A DNA stretch of 64,000 nucleotides from Pseudomonadota bacterium (GCA_016705325.1 JADIYJ010000027.1:248001-312000), one strand, 5' to 3'; shown: positions 18,109-27,123, counted from the first letter of the stretch. A program made the numbers and translations. The notes: a model not told the origin generated them from the sequence alone.

Positions 18109-19293
18109 ATGAGTGATAGGTATTTTCCACGGCAATTCTTGCGGCATTGCAACATCGCTGCCGTGGCGGGCGGCGCGCCACCGGTGCTCGTTGGCAGTCC
18201 GTACTGCCGGGTACAGGGCTTCGGACGCAATCACCCGCTGGCCATTCCCAGGGTCGCGACGGTACTGCGGCTGTGCGAGGAGCTCGGCTGGGTCGACGAG
18301 TCGTCGCTGCACGAAGCGCCCGCCGCCGATCTCGCCAGCCTGGTTCGATTCCACGATCACGAGTACGTCACGGCGCTCCGCGATGCAGACGCGGCGGGAC
18401 AGGTCACCGCCGCCGTGCGTGAGCGCTTCGGCTTCGGCACCTTGGAGAATCCACTGTTTCCCGGCGTGTTCACCCGCGCCGCGACGGCCGTTGGCGGCTC
18501 GATCCTTGCGGCCGAACTCGCGCTCGACGGACGCGTCGTGTTTCATCCGGCCGGTGGCACGCACCACGGCCGGCCAGGCCGGGCGAGCGGCTTCTGCTAT
18601 TTCAACGATCCCGTCTTTGCCATCCTGACGCTGCTCGAGCACGGCGTGCAGCGCGTGCTGTACGTCGATCTCGACGCTCACCATGGCGACGGCGTGCAGG
18701 AAGCCTTCGCCGGCAACCCGGCGGTGCTGACGATCTCCGTGCATGAAGACGGTCGCTGGCCGCACTCGGGCGCGGCAGACGACACCGGCGGAGGTAACGC
18801 GGTCAACCTGCCGGTACCACCCGGATTCAACGACAGCGAACTGGAATTCCTGCTGCAGCACCGGGTGCTGCCCGCGGCGGAGGCCTTCAAACCGCAGGCT
18901 GTGGTGATCACCTGCGGCACGGATGCACTCGACGGCGACCCGCTGTCGCGCCTGGCGCTCAGCAATGGCGCGCTGTGGAGTGCGGTTGAGCGACTCGTCG
19001 AGCCGGTCGGACCGGCGGTGGTGCTGGGCGGCGGCGGCTACAACCCGTGGACACTGGCGCGGTGCTGGACCGGGCTGTGGGGCCGATTGTCCGGGCGTGA
19101 CATCCCGGCGACACTGCCGTCCACGGCAGCCCGAATCCTGGCCGAGCTGCAATGCGACCTCGTCGACGACGAGGACGTCCGCCCGGAGTGGTTGACGACG
19201 CTGGCGGATTCACCGAACGTGGGCGCGGTGCGCGAGGAAGTACGCGACCTCGTGGCGACACACGAGCGACGGAGGCTGCATGAACTGGCTTGA
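18109..19293 (+). CDS. Histone-deacetylase-superfamily Zn-dependent deacylase, first gene of the lipoate-assembly operon
   Basis: This 394-residue arginase/HDAC-fold protein keeps the catalytic set: His152-His153 in GGTHHGRP, the zinc ligands in VDLDAHHGDG (Asp189, His191) and the late Asp in GTDALDGDPL, plus the catalytic Tyr311 in GGGGYN. It should hydrolyse an N-acyl-lysine or a small acylamide. The stop overlaps lipS1 by 14 bp, so it is co-translated with LipS1, LipS2 and the lipoate ligase. No histone or acetoin pathway is nearby. A plausible inference is removal of octanoyl or lipoyl groups from a lipoate-binding protein; AcuC-like or acetylpolyamine deacetylation remain alternatives. 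Confidence 0.85.
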   Translation: MSDRYFPRQFLRHCNIAAVAGGAPPVLVGSPYCRVQGFGRNHPLAIPRVATVLRLCEELGWVDESSLHEAPAADLASLVRFHDHEYVTALRDADAAGQVTAAVRERFGFGTLENPLFPGVFTRAATAVGGSILAAELALDGRVVFHPAGGTHHGRPGRASGFCYFNDPVFAILTLLEHGVQRVLYVDLDAHHGDGVQEAFAGNPAVLTISVHEDGRWPHSGAADDTGGGNAVNLPVPPGFNDSELEFLLQHRVLPAAEAFKPQAVVITCGTDALDGDPLSRLALSNGALWSAVERLVEPVGPAVVLGGGGYNPWTLARCWTGLWGRLSGRDIPATLPSTAARILAELQCDLVDDEDVRPEWLTTLADSPNVGAVREEVRDLVATHERRRLHELA

Positions 19294-20317
19294 ATCCATG
19301 GCGCGGATCGAGGACCTCGAGGATGTCCGGCTCGACGCCGGGCTGGTCGCGGAGTTCGAGGCTGCCGCAGCGGATTCAGCGGCGCGCCCGATCCGTTTCT
19401 CCACGCCGACGTTCAAGGATTACGCGAGCACTGAACTCGCAGGCTGCTCGAAGAACAGCTTTCCGTCTTTCTCCATCACGGCGGGCGCCTGCGGCCTCAA
19501 CTGCGATCATTGCCGGGCGGAAATCCTCAAGCCGATGTTGCCCGCCACCTCGCCGGTCATGCTCGACCAGAAGGTGCGCCACCTGGTTGCCACCCAGGGA
19601 CTGCAGGGCTTCCTGCTTTCCGGCGGCTCCAACCGGCGCAACGAAATCCCGTACCAGCGCTACTACCCGGTCGTGGAGCAGCTGAAACGCGATTTTCCGG
19701 ACATGAAGATCGCAATCCACACCGCACTGACCGACGAACGTGGCGCGCGTTCGATGGAGGCTGCGGGCGTCGACACGGCGATGATGGACGTGATCGGCGC
19801 CGACGCGACGATTCGCGAGGTTTATCACCTCGACCGCCCGGTGGAAGACTTCGAAGCCACCCTGGCGGCGTTGTGCGCGACCTCGATGGAAATCAGCCCG
19901 CACATCGTCATCGGCCTGCACTACGGCCGCCTCCTCGGCGAGCCGAACGCACTGGACATCGTCAGCCGCTATGCGCTCAACGCACTCGTGCTGGTGGTCG
20001 TCATGCCCTTCTACGCCAAGCCGGGGCTCTACGCCGTGCCTGACACGAGCGACGTCGGCAGGATCTTCCTCGAGGCCCGCAGGCGCCTCGCCGACCGCCA
20101 GGTGCTGCTCGGCTGCGCCCGGCCTCCCGGCCTGCACAAGCGGGTAACGGACACCTACGCGGTGATGGCGGGCCTCGACGGCATCGCCTTCCCGGCGGAT
20201 GGGGCCGTCGCGGTTGCCAACGCGATCGGGCGGCCGTTCCACCAGGAACACGCCTGCTGTTCAATCAAGCTGGGAGCCGCCCCGCGGCCCGCGCAATCCC
20301 GCACCTGCGCCGCCTGA
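19280..20317 (+). CDS. lipS1: Lipoyl synthase component LipS1 (radical SAM)
   Basis: This 345-residue radical SAM protein has the cluster motif CGLNCDHC (Cys71, Cys75, Cys78; CX3CX2C) and further cysteines upstream (Cys56) and in the tail (HACCS). LipS1 works with LipS2 to insert two sulfurs into an octanoyl group, replacing LipA in lipoate-dependent sHdr organisms. Co-location with LipS2, a dedicated lipoate:protein ligase and the shdr genes makes this assignment much better than generic radical SAM. The start ATG at 19280 overlaps the HDAC-like gene by 14 bp. Confidence 0.88.
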   Translation: MNWLESMARIEDLEDVRLDAGLVAEFEAAAADSAARPIRFSTPTFKDYASTELAGCSKNSFPSFSITAGACGLNCDHCRAEILKPMLPATSPVMLDQKVRHLVATQGLQGFLLSGGSNRRNEIPYQRYYPVVEQLKRDFPDMKIAIHTALTDERGARSMEAAGVDTAMMDVIGADATIREVYHLDRPVEDFEATLAALCATSMEISPHIVIGLHYGRLLGEPNALDIVSRYALNALVLVVVMPFYAKPGLYAVPDTSDVGRIFLEARRRLADRQVLLGCARPPGLHKRVTDTYAVMAGLDGIAFPADGAVAVANAIGRPFHQEHACCSIKLGAAPRPAQSRTCAA

Positions 20318-20348
20318 CGGCGCGCGGATTCACACGCAGGTACCGAAC

Positions 20349-21608
20349 ATGAGTTGCGTCAAACAGAGTGCCGATACCCTGGCTGCAACGCCGGCCGGCG
20401 ATCGATCCTTCAATGCGTTCGACGACATGCAGCCGCGCATGCCGCTCGCTACGCCCGTCGAGGCCCGCAACGGCCGGCGCGTGAAGGACGCGGCCGTCCC
20501 GCCGCAGGGCGTGTACCTGCCGAACAACAACGTGCTGACGCCGCAGATGCGCTCGCCCGAGTACGTGCAGATGTCGAACGCGGCGGCGATCACGCTCGGC
20601 CTCATGGCGGGCAAGATGCACCGCTGCGGCTGCACGCGCTGCCTGAACCTGCTGCTCACGTATCCGGAAGGCTGCCGCGCGAACTGCGCCTACTGCGGTC
20701 TTGCGCGGCATCGCGAGGCCGACCGCGACTACGCCGACCGCAACTTCATCCGCGTCGACTGGCCCGCGGTGCCGATGGCCGAAATCGTCGACAAGGTCGC
20801 GCACAGCGGCGACCAGAGCCCGTTCCATCGCATGTGCATCTCGATGATCACCCATCCGCGTTCCGACGCGGACACCGTGGCGGTGCTCAAGGCGTGGACG
20901 TCGCGGATCGACCCGGCGACGATCCCGGTCTCGATCCTGTCGAATCCCACCACGATGGAACGCGACGACGTGCGGCGCCTGCGCGATCTCGGCGCCGACA
21001 TCTTCACCGTGGCGCTCGATGCCGCGACGCCGGAGATCTTCGACCGCACCCGCGGCAAGGGCGTGCAGTCGCCGCACAAGTGGCAGAAGTACTGGGAAAT
21101 CCTGCTGCATGCCCGCGACGTTTTCGGCCCGCAGAAATTCGGCGCCCACATCATCGTCGGCATGGGCGAGACCGAGCACGCGGTGCTGGAACTGGTGCAG
21201 CAACTGGTCGACCTCGGCGGCCACAGCCACCTGTTCTGCTTCTTCCCGGAGCAGGGATCGCTGATGGACCACCTGCCGGCGACGCCGCGCGACCAGTGGC
21301 GGCGCGTGCAGCTGGCACGCTACCTGATCGATTACGCGGGAGTCCGCGTCGACCGGATGTCGTTCGACGCGGAAGGGCGCGTGACGGGCTACGGCCTGGC
21401 GCCGGCCGAGATCGACCAGGTGATCGCCGAGGGCGTCGCGTTCCGGACCTCCGGCTGCCCGGGCAAGTTCCGCGACGACGTCTCCGCCTGCGACCGGCCT
21501 TACGGCGACTCGCCGCCCAGCAACATCGCCAGCTATCCCTTCCAGCCGAACAAGCAGGACCTGCGCAAGATCCGCCGCCAGCTCAAGATTCCCGTCGTGC
21601 AGGGCTGA
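20349..21608 (+). CDS. lipS2: Lipoyl synthase component LipS2 (radical SAM)
   Basis: This 419-residue radical SAM protein has the SAM-cluster motif CRANCAYC (Cys109, Cys113, Cys116). An auxiliary-cluster motif CGCTRC precedes it (Cys93, Cys95, Cys98), and paired C-terminal cysteines lie in RTSGCPGKF and SACDRP. It is the partner of LipS1 in two-protein lipoyl synthesis. The ATG at 20349 follows lipS1 by 31 bp; a longer frame open upstream runs into lipS1 and was not used. It is followed 6 bp later by the ligase gene. Confidence 0.88.
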   Translation: MSCVKQSADTLAATPAGDRSFNAFDDMQPRMPLATPVEARNGRRVKDAAVPPQGVYLPNNNVLTPQMRSPEYVQMSNAAAITLGLMAGKMHRCGCTRCLNLLLTYPEGCRANCAYCGLARHREADRDYADRNFIRVDWPAVPMAEIVDKVAHSGDQSPFHRMCISMITHPRSDADTVAVLKAWTSRIDPATIPVSILSNPTTMERDDVRRLRDLGADIFTVALDAATPEIFDRTRGKGVQSPHKWQKYWEILLHARDVFGPQKFGAHIIVGMGETEHAVLELVQQLVDLGGHSHLFCFFPEQGSLMDHLPATPRDQWRRVQLARYLIDYAGVRVDRMSFDAEGRVTGYGLAPAEIDQVIAEGVAFRTSGCPGKFRDDVSACDRPYGDSPPSNIASYPFQPNKQDLRKIRRQLKIPVVQG

Positions 21609-21614
21609 TACGCG

Positions 21615-22697
21615 ATGGCCGGGCGCTTCCGCGTCGTCGATACCGGGGTCCAGGAGGGCCGGTTCAACATCGCGATCGACCAGGCGATGATCGAAGCACA
21701 CCAGGCCGGGTGCATCCCCGACACGTTTCGCTTCATGCGCTTTCCGCCGACGGCCCTGATCGGTCGGCACCAGGCGCTGCGCCAGGAAGTCGACGTCGAG
21801 CACTGCCGCGCCCACGACGTCGGCATCGTGCGGCGCATCACTGGCGGTGGCGCGATCTACCTCGACCAGGGCCAGCTGGGCTGGGGCCTCGTGTTCCAGC
21901 GCAAGGCGCTGGGCCAGCCGTCCCTCGCCGAAGTCGCCAGCAACATCTGCCAGGCCGTGGCCGCAGGATTGCAGCGGCTGGGGGTCGACGCGCGTTACCG
22001 GCCCCGCAACGACATCGAGGTGGCCGGACGCAAGATCAGCGGCACGGGCGGCTTTTTCGACGGCGACACGTTGATCTATCAAGGCACCGTGCTGGTGGAC
22101 ATGGATCCGGCCGCCATGGTGGCCGCGTTGCGCGTGCCGCGCGCGAAGCTCGAGAAGCGTCATCTCGACTCGGCAGCACAGCGCGTCGTCACCCTGCGCG
22201 AACTGCTCGGATCGGAAACGCCCGGCTTGCCGGCCATCCAGCGCGCGCTGCTCGACGCGTTCAGCGAGCGATTCGACCTGGCCTGGGACCCGGAGCCGTT
22301 GACAGCGGCCGAGGAGACCCTCGCCCGCGAGCATCTCCGCGACGAGATCGGCACCGATGAGTTCGTTGCGGAGGTCGACGATCCCGCAAGCGACGACGAC
22401 TTCGCCAGCGGCACGCAGACCGGCGCGGGTGGCACGGTAACCACCTACGTGAGGCTCGAGGGTGCCGCACGCAAGCGCATCGGCCAGGCACTGGTCACCG
22501 GCGACTTTTTCGTGGCGCCGCCGCGCGTGTTGTTCGACCTCGAGGCGGCATTGCGCGGCGCCTATGTCGCCGACGCCGGCGAGATCATGGAGCGATTCTT
22601 CCGTGAACGACCGATCAACGCACTCAGCGTGACGGCCGCCGATTTCCGGGCATCGCTCGACAGCGCGTTGGTCGCTGCCCGCGCCCAACGCCAGTGA
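21615..22697 (+). CDS. Lipoate:protein ligase of the sHdr type (sLpl, LplA-like)
   Basis: This 360-residue protein of the BirA/LplA fold has RRITGGGAIYLD (residues 73-84), the lipoyl-AMP binding loop, and the catalytic lysine Lys140 in VAGRKISGTGGF. An accessory C-terminal domain (about 260-360) makes it a full-length LplA-type enzyme able to activate and transfer octanoate or lipoate. In sHdr organisms such dedicated ligases modify only the lipoate-binding protein LbpA and not the 2-oxoacid dehydrogenases. It sits between lipS2 (6 bp) and the pseudo-amidotransferase (GTGA overlap). Confidence 0.87.
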   Translation: MAGRFRVVDTGVQEGRFNIAIDQAMIEAHQAGCIPDTFRFMRFPPTALIGRHQALRQEVDVEHCRAHDVGIVRRITGGGAIYLDQGQLGWGLVFQRKALGQPSLAEVASNICQAVAAGLQRLGVDARYRPRNDIEVAGRKISGTGGFFDGDTLIYQGTVLVDMDPAAMVAALRVPRAKLEKRHLDSAAQRVVTLRELLGSETPGLPAIQRALLDAFSERFDLAWDPEPLTAAEETLAREHLRDEIGTDEFVAEVDDPASDDDFASGTQTGAGGTVTTYVRLEGAARKRIGQALVTGDFFVAPPRVLFDLEAALRGAYVADAGEIMERFFRERPINALSVTAADFRASLDSALVAARAQRQ

Positions 22698-23386
22698 AGA
22701 CTCTCGCGGTCGTCCAGCACACCTCGGCCGAGTACCTCGGCCTGATCGAGGATCACCTCGAGGGACGGCGCATTCGCTTCCGCTATGCACGGCCGTTCGC
22801 CACGGGCGGGCGGGTGCCGGGCCCTGACGGGTTGCACGACGGGCTCGTGCTGCTCGGTGGCGGACCCTGGGGCAGTGCTGGCGTGCGTGACGTGCCGACG
22901 CTCGCGCAGGAGGTTGCGCTGACCCGAGCGGCGCTGGACAAGGGCTTGCCGGTACTCGGCATCGGGCTCGGGGCCCAGATCCTGGCCATCGCGGCCGGCG
23001 GCGGATCTTCGCCTTCGTCCCTCGAGTTCTCGGTGAGTGAAGCGGAGCGCACCGCGGCGAACGCGTTGGCGGGCTACCTGCCGCAACGATTTCCCCTGGT
23101 CCTGTACGGTCGCGATCGGCCGGAGCCCCCGGCGACCGCCCGGGTACTCGCCCGGGATCGCGAAGGTCGCCCCGCGGTGTTCCAGGTCGGATTGAACGCG
23201 CTGGGCTTCACCGGTCACCCGGGCACAAAGGCCGCCATCGTCGAGGACCTGATCATGGAGTTCGAGGAGGGGCCGGCAGATCCTGCCGCCAGCCTCGCGC
23301 ACTTGCGTTCTTTGCAGCGCAGCATCGAGGACGCGCTGGTGCCGATCATGACTGGCGTCGTCAGGGTGCTGACACTGATGGATTGA
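22694..23386 (+). CDS. Class I glutamine-amidotransferase-like protein lacking the catalytic cysteine
   Basis: This 230-residue class I GATase-fold protein shows the nucleophile-elbow region as PVLGIGLGAQILA, where the invariant Cys is replaced by Gly91 (codon GGG). The C-terminal HxE motif is also altered (GFTGHPGTK; His kept, Glu replaced by Gly). It therefore cannot hydrolyse glutamine by the normal route. The start GTG at 22694 overlaps the ligase stop (GTGA), so it is the last gene of the lipoate-assembly operon. A structural or regulatory role with the ligase/LipS proteins, or binding of an acyl or thiol ligand, is the inference. Function is unknown. Confidence 0.82.
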   Translation: MKTLAVVQHTSAEYLGLIEDHLEGRRIRFRYARPFATGGRVPGPDGLHDGLVLLGGGPWGSAGVRDVPTLAQEVALTRAALDKGLPVLGIGLGAQILAIAAGGGSSPSSLEFSVSEAERTAANALAGYLPQRFPLVLYGRDRPEPPATARVLARDREGRPAVFQVGLNALGFTGHPGTKAAIVEDLIMEFEEGPADPAASLAHLRSLQRSIEDALVPIMTGVVRVLTLMD

Positions 23387-23426
23387 TTCCTCGCTGCAAT
23401 GCCTATTGCGAGGGTCCGGCATTTAC

Positions 23427-23442
23427 ATTAGGGTGGCCTAAT
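23427..23442. promoter_or_regulatory. Candidate operator ATTAG-N6-CTAAT upstream of the dsrE-shdr operon
   Basis: A perfect copy of the palindrome ATTAG-N6-CTAAT lies 55 bp before the dsrE start codon in the 111-bp gap after the pseudo-GATase gene. It is the best-formed copy in the window. Control of the entire shdr operon by an ArsR-type sulfur sensor is inferred. Confidence 0.65.
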
Positions 23443-23497
23443 ACATTGACTGCCGCACCGTGCTGCGGCGCGTCACCCCGACCGCGGAGCACAGAAC

Positions 23498-23875
23498 ATG
23501 GCAAAGAAGCTGATCATCGTGATGGCCAACACCGACCCGCGCAACGGCGAGGAGCTCGGTGCGCCGATCTTCCAGGCGACCGTCGCCGCGGCGATGGAAT
23601 ACGAAGTCGACGTGATCTGCACGGCGACGTCGGGCCGCCTGATGAAGAAGGGTGTGGCGCAGTCGCTGGTGGTCAAGGAAGGTTCGCCGAAGACCGTGTA
23701 CGACTTCATCAAGGACGCGGCGGACGCGGGCGTGAAGTTCTACTGCTGCTCGCCGAACCTGGACCTGTTCGACATGAGCAAGGACGACCTGATCCCGGAG
23801 TGTGCCGGCATCGTCGGCGGCGCGCACCTGATCGAGGAAGTGATGGAAGGGGACTGCAAGGTCCTGACGTACTGA
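23498..23875 (+). CDS. DsrE-family sulfur relay protein (DsrE3-like), first gene of the shdr operon
   Basis: This 125-residue cytoplasmic DsrE/F-like protein has candidate persulfide cysteines Cys83-Cys84 in FYCCSPNLDLF and another in LIPEC. DsrE3-type proteins pass sulfane sulfur between rhodanese, TusA and sHdr. It precedes shdrC1 by 30 bp, and the ATTAG-N6-CTAAT palindrome is upstream, so it heads the operon. It differs from the larger Met-rich DsrE2 at 17524 and from the DsrE-like protein at 51501. Confidence 0.88.
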   Translation: MAKKLIIVMANTDPRNGEELGAPIFQATVAAAMEYEVDVICTATSGRLMKKGVAQSLVVKEGSPKTVYDFIKDAADAGVKFYCCSPNLDLFDMSKDDLIPECAGIVGGAHLIEEVMEGDCKVLTY

Positions 23876-23905
23876 GTTCGCGGCCGCAGCGGATCGGGAG
23901 GGGAC

Positions 23906-24673
23906 ATGGATCACGCGGGCACACGCGTACAGGAGTTCATCGGCGACCCGGTCTCGGACACGCCGGCGGTCGACCGCAAGCAACTCGAGGCGATCTTCTC
24001 CGACATCCAGTCGGACATGCGCTTCGACCACGAGCTGAACGGCTGCCTCAATTGCGGCATCTGCACGGCCACCTGCCCTTCCGCGCATTACTACGATTAC
24101 AGCCCGCGCGAAATCGTCCAGCTGCTGTGGACCGAGAACCTGGAGGGCATCTACGACGCCATGCAGGAGAAGATCTGGGCCTGCGCCCAGTGCTACACCT
24201 GCGCCGCGCGCTGTCCCTTCGGCAACTCGCCGGGCGGCCTCGTCATGGTCATGCGCGAGGTGGCGATCAAGCACGGCATGGAGTCGGCCAAGAACGTGCT
24301 GCGGCCGTTCAGCCGCGTGATGCTCAAGCTGATCTCGACCGGCAACCAGCTCGCGCCGGACATGATCAACAAGGAAGGCTTCCCCGACTGGGGGCCGAAC
24401 ATCTCCAAGGTGGATGCGCCGCTCGCGATCCTGCGCAAGGCGATCCCGATGCCCACGCTGCACACGACCAAGACAGCCTGGGAAGTGAATCTGAAGACGT
24501 CCGTCGAGCTCTACACCATCTGGGAAGAGACGGGCGTGCTTGGCAGCCTGAAGACGATCGACAAGAACCTGCATGACGTCATCGCCGACATCATGGAGGA
24601 GAAACGCGACGAGCTCGAGGAATGGCTCGAGGAACAGGCAGAGGAACAGCAGGCCACACACCTGCAGCCATGA
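23906..24673 (+). CDS. shdrC1: sHdrC1, iron-sulfur subunit of the sulfur-oxidising Hdr-like complex
   Basis: This 255-residue HdrC-like protein has two [4Fe-4S] motifs, CLNCGICTATCP (Cys47, 50, 53, 57) and CAQCYTCAARCP (Cys93, 96, 99, 103). A helical C-terminal extension rich in Glu follows. In the cytoplasmic sHdr complex, HdrC-type subunits conduct electrons between the FAD subunit and the CCG-domain subunits. The ATG at 23906 has a GGGAGGGG Shine-Dalgarno. The gene order C1-B1-A-H-C2-B2 that follows is the type I sHdr arrangement. Confidence 0.92.
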   Translation: MDHAGTRVQEFIGDPVSDTPAVDRKQLEAIFSDIQSDMRFDHELNGCLNCGICTATCPSAHYYDYSPREIVQLLWTENLEGIYDAMQEKIWACAQCYTCAARCPFGNSPGGLVMVMREVAIKHGMESAKNVLRPFSRVMLKLISTGNQLAPDMINKEGFPDWGPNISKVDAPLAILRKAIPMPTLHTTKTAWEVNLKTSVELYTIWEETGVLGSLKTIDKNLHDVIADIMEEKRDELEEWLEEQAEEQQATHLQP

Positions 24674-24707
24674 CCCTGACGCAGACCCGCCCGGGAGGAG
24701 AAAGACC

Positions 24708-26066
24708 ATGACGACGGACGGCAAGATTCCTGGTGAGCGCTTCACGGGCCACGGCCCCGAATGGCGTGAAGTGAAACTGACACGCAAGGACGCGAACACC
24801 GCCACGGCCTGGGTCGAGCAGGTCATCGACAAGCGTTCGATGCTGACGCAGAAGGACCGCGTGGAGGACGTGCGCGACCTCATGTGGCAGCTCGAGAAGG
24901 AAGGCGAGATCGTCGTCCACCGGGTGAGCGACGAGCACCAGCCCGTGATGGTCAAGACGCTGTATGGGTGGGACAAGAAGATCCCGACCACCCGTCTCTG
25001 GCACCACAAGTCCTGTGGCCAGTGCGGCAACATTCCCGGTTACCCCGCCTCGCTGCTCTGGCTCATGAACAAGATGGGCATCGAGTACCTGGACGAGACG
25101 GACCAGACCTCGTGTACCGCGTGGAACTACCACGGCTCGGGCATCGGCAACATCGAGAGCCTGGCAGCGGTGTTCCTGCGCAACTTCCACCAGGCCTATG
25201 TCGCAGCCAAGGCGCAGGGTTTGCCGGCCAGCTACTACTACCCGCTGGTGCACTGCGGCACCTCCTTCGGCAACTACAAGGAAGTCCGCGGCTACCTGCT
25301 GCGCTCCGCCAAGCTGCGCGAAAGCGTCACGAAGATCCTGGGCAAGCTCGGGCGCCTGGTCGACGGCAAGCTCCTCATCCCCGAAGAGGTCGTGCACTAC
25401 TCCGAGTGGCTGCACGTGATGCGCGGCCAGGTCGCGAATCACCAGGAAATCGACTGCAGCAACATCCGCGCGACGATCCATCCCGCGTGCCACGTCTACA
25501 AGATGGTGCCGGAGGACGTGGTCTATGACGACGACGTGCTCGATGGCAACCGGGTCGCCGTGTCCACCGGCATCATGCAGTCGCTCGGCACCCAGGTCAT
25601 CGACTACCGGACGTGGTACGACTGCTGCGGCTTCGGCTTCCGCCACATCATTTCCGAGCGCGAGTTCACGCGTTCGTTCGCCATCGACCGCAAGCTGCGC
25701 GTGGTGCAGGACGAGGCGCATGCCGACGTCATGATCGGCCACGACACGGGCTGCATCACCACGCTCGACAAGAACCAGTGGATCAGCAAGGCGGGCGGCA
25801 ATCCCGTCGACGTACCGGTGCTCGCAGACTGCCAGTTCGCCGCCATGGTCTGCGGCGCGCATCCCTACAAGATCGTGCAGTCGCACTGGCACGCGTCTTC
25901 CACCGAGACCCTGATGGAAAAGATCGGCATCGACTGGCGCGCCAAGAAGGCCGAGTTCGAGGCCTACCTCAAGGAAGTGGCGGCCGGACGCATCGAAACC
26001 CTTTACGACCCGCGGCGGATGATCACCTCGGGTCCAGGCTACAAGCAGATCGAAGCAGCAAAATGA
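24708..26066 (+). CDS. shdrB1: sHdrB1, CCG-domain catalytic subunit
   Basis: This 452-residue HdrB-like protein has cysteines distributed as in CCG domains: CGQC (103, 106), HPACH (261), DCCG (306-307) and GC near 349, with later ones in LADCQ and MVCG. In methanogen HdrB such motifs bind non-cubane [4Fe-4S] clusters that cleave disulfides. In sHdr they are thought to act on persulfide attached to lipoate or thiols. The ATG at 24708 has a strong GGGAGGAG ribosome binding site. The stop overlaps shdrA in ATGA. Confidence 0.92.
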   Translation: MTTDGKIPGERFTGHGPEWREVKLTRKDANTATAWVEQVIDKRSMLTQKDRVEDVRDLMWQLEKEGEIVVHRVSDEHQPVMVKTLYGWDKKIPTTRLWHHKSCGQCGNIPGYPASLLWLMNKMGIEYLDETDQTSCTAWNYHGSGIGNIESLAAVFLRNFHQAYVAAKAQGLPASYYYPLVHCGTSFGNYKEVRGYLLRSAKLRESVTKILGKLGRLVDGKLLIPEEVVHYSEWLHVMRGQVANHQEIDCSNIRATIHPACHVYKMVPEDVVYDDDVLDGNRVAVSTGIMQSLGTQVIDYRTWYDCCGFGFRHIISEREFTRSFAIDRKLRVVQDEAHADVMIGHDTGCITTLDKNQWISKAGGNPVDVPVLADCQFAAMVCGAHPYKIVQSHWHASSTETLMEKIGIDWRAKKAEFEAYLKEVAAGRIETLYDPRRMITSGPGYKQIEAAK

Positions 26067-27109
26067 ACAAGCCAATCCTCATCGTCGGGGGCGGTCCGGC
26101 GGGCCTTGCCGCCGCGCACGCGCTCGCCCGTGTCGGACAGAACAGCGTCGTGGTGGAAAAGGAGGACCGGCTCGGCGGCGCGCCGATCCTGTCCGGGTAC
26201 GCCAAGCTGGTGCCGTCGGGCGAGTGGGCCCGCGATGCGATTGGCGGCATGGTCGACCGCGTGCGCAACGACCCCCTGGTCGACGTGCAGACCAGCGCAC
26301 GCGTGGAATCCTTCGCGGGCCAGCCGGGCGCCTTCAGTGCCCGGCTCAGCAACGGCGCCAGCGTCGATGCGGCGGCCGCGATCCTGTGCACCGGCTTCAC
26401 CCACTTCGACTCGGTGAACAAGCCCGAATGGGGCTTCGGCACGTTCCCGGACGTGGTCACGACCACCCAGGTCGAGCAGATGATTTCCTCCGGCAAGGGC
26501 GTGCGCTGCCCGTCGGACGGCCGCAAGCCGAAGCGCGTGGCGATCCTGCTGTGCGTGGGCTCGCGTGACCGCCAGATCGGCCGCGAGTGGTGCTCGAAGA
26601 TCTGCTGCACCGTGTCGGCGAACATGGCGATGGAGATCCGCGAGGAACTCCCCGACTGCCACGTCTACATCTATTACATGGACATCCGCACCTACGGCCT
26701 GTACGAGACCAGGTACTACTGGCGCAGCCAGGAGGAATTCAAGGTCAAGTACATCAAGGCGCGCATCGCGGAGGTCACCTCCAACGGCGAACAACTGGTG
26801 GTCAAGGGCGAGGACACGCTCGTCAAGCGCCCGATCACGATCCCGTTCGACATGGTGGTCCACGCCATCGGCATGGACCCGAACGTGGACAACAAGACGA
26901 TCGCCTCGACGTTCGGCATCGACCTCGAGCGCCACGGCTACGTCGCGCGCGGCAACGCCTACGGCAACACGGCGGAGACCTCCCGTGCCGGCGTGTTCGT
27001 CGCCGGAGCGGCCTGCGGACCGGAGACGATCGACGATTCCATCGCGCAGGGTCACGCGGCCGCGCTGGCTGCGCTCGGCCTGCTGCAGCCGGCGCGCGCG
27101 CGCGCCTGA
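26063..27109 (+). CDS. shdrA: sHdrA, FAD-binding subunit
   Basis: This 348-residue HdrA-like flavoprotein has an N-terminal dinucleotide motif GGGPAG (residues 9-14). The HdrA-type cysteine cluster comprises LLCVGSRDR (Cys164) and CSKICC (Cys177, 181, 182). A second nucleotide-binding part near the end includes VFVAGAACGPETIDDS. sHdrA is shorter than archaeal HdrA, lacks its extra ferredoxin domains and is expected to pass electrons to NAD or another acceptor. The start ATG at 26063 overlaps the shdrB1 stop by four bases. Confidence 0.93.
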   Translation: MNKPILIVGGGPAGLAAAHALARVGQNSVVVEKEDRLGGAPILSGYAKLVPSGEWARDAIGGMVDRVRNDPLVDVQTSARVESFAGQPGAFSARLSNGASVDAAAAILCTGFTHFDSVNKPEWGFGTFPDVVTTTQVEQMISSGKGVRCPSDGRKPKRVAILLCVGSRDRQIGREWCSKICCTVSANMAMEIREELPDCHVYIYYMDIRTYGLYETRYYWRSQEEFKVKYIKARIAEVTSNGEQLVVKGEDTLVKRPITIPFDMVVHAIGMDPNVDNKTIASTFGIDLERHGYVARGNAYGNTAETSRAGVFVAGAACGPETIDDSIAQGHAAALAALGLLQPARARA

Positions 27110-27123
27110 CGGCGGCCGGCGGA

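Noticed and set aside
20265..22790. Long minus-strand open frame opposite lipS2 and the ligase gene
   Set aside because: Composition is typical of an antisense frame of G+C-rich coding DNA, and the plus-strand genes have clear catalytic motifs.
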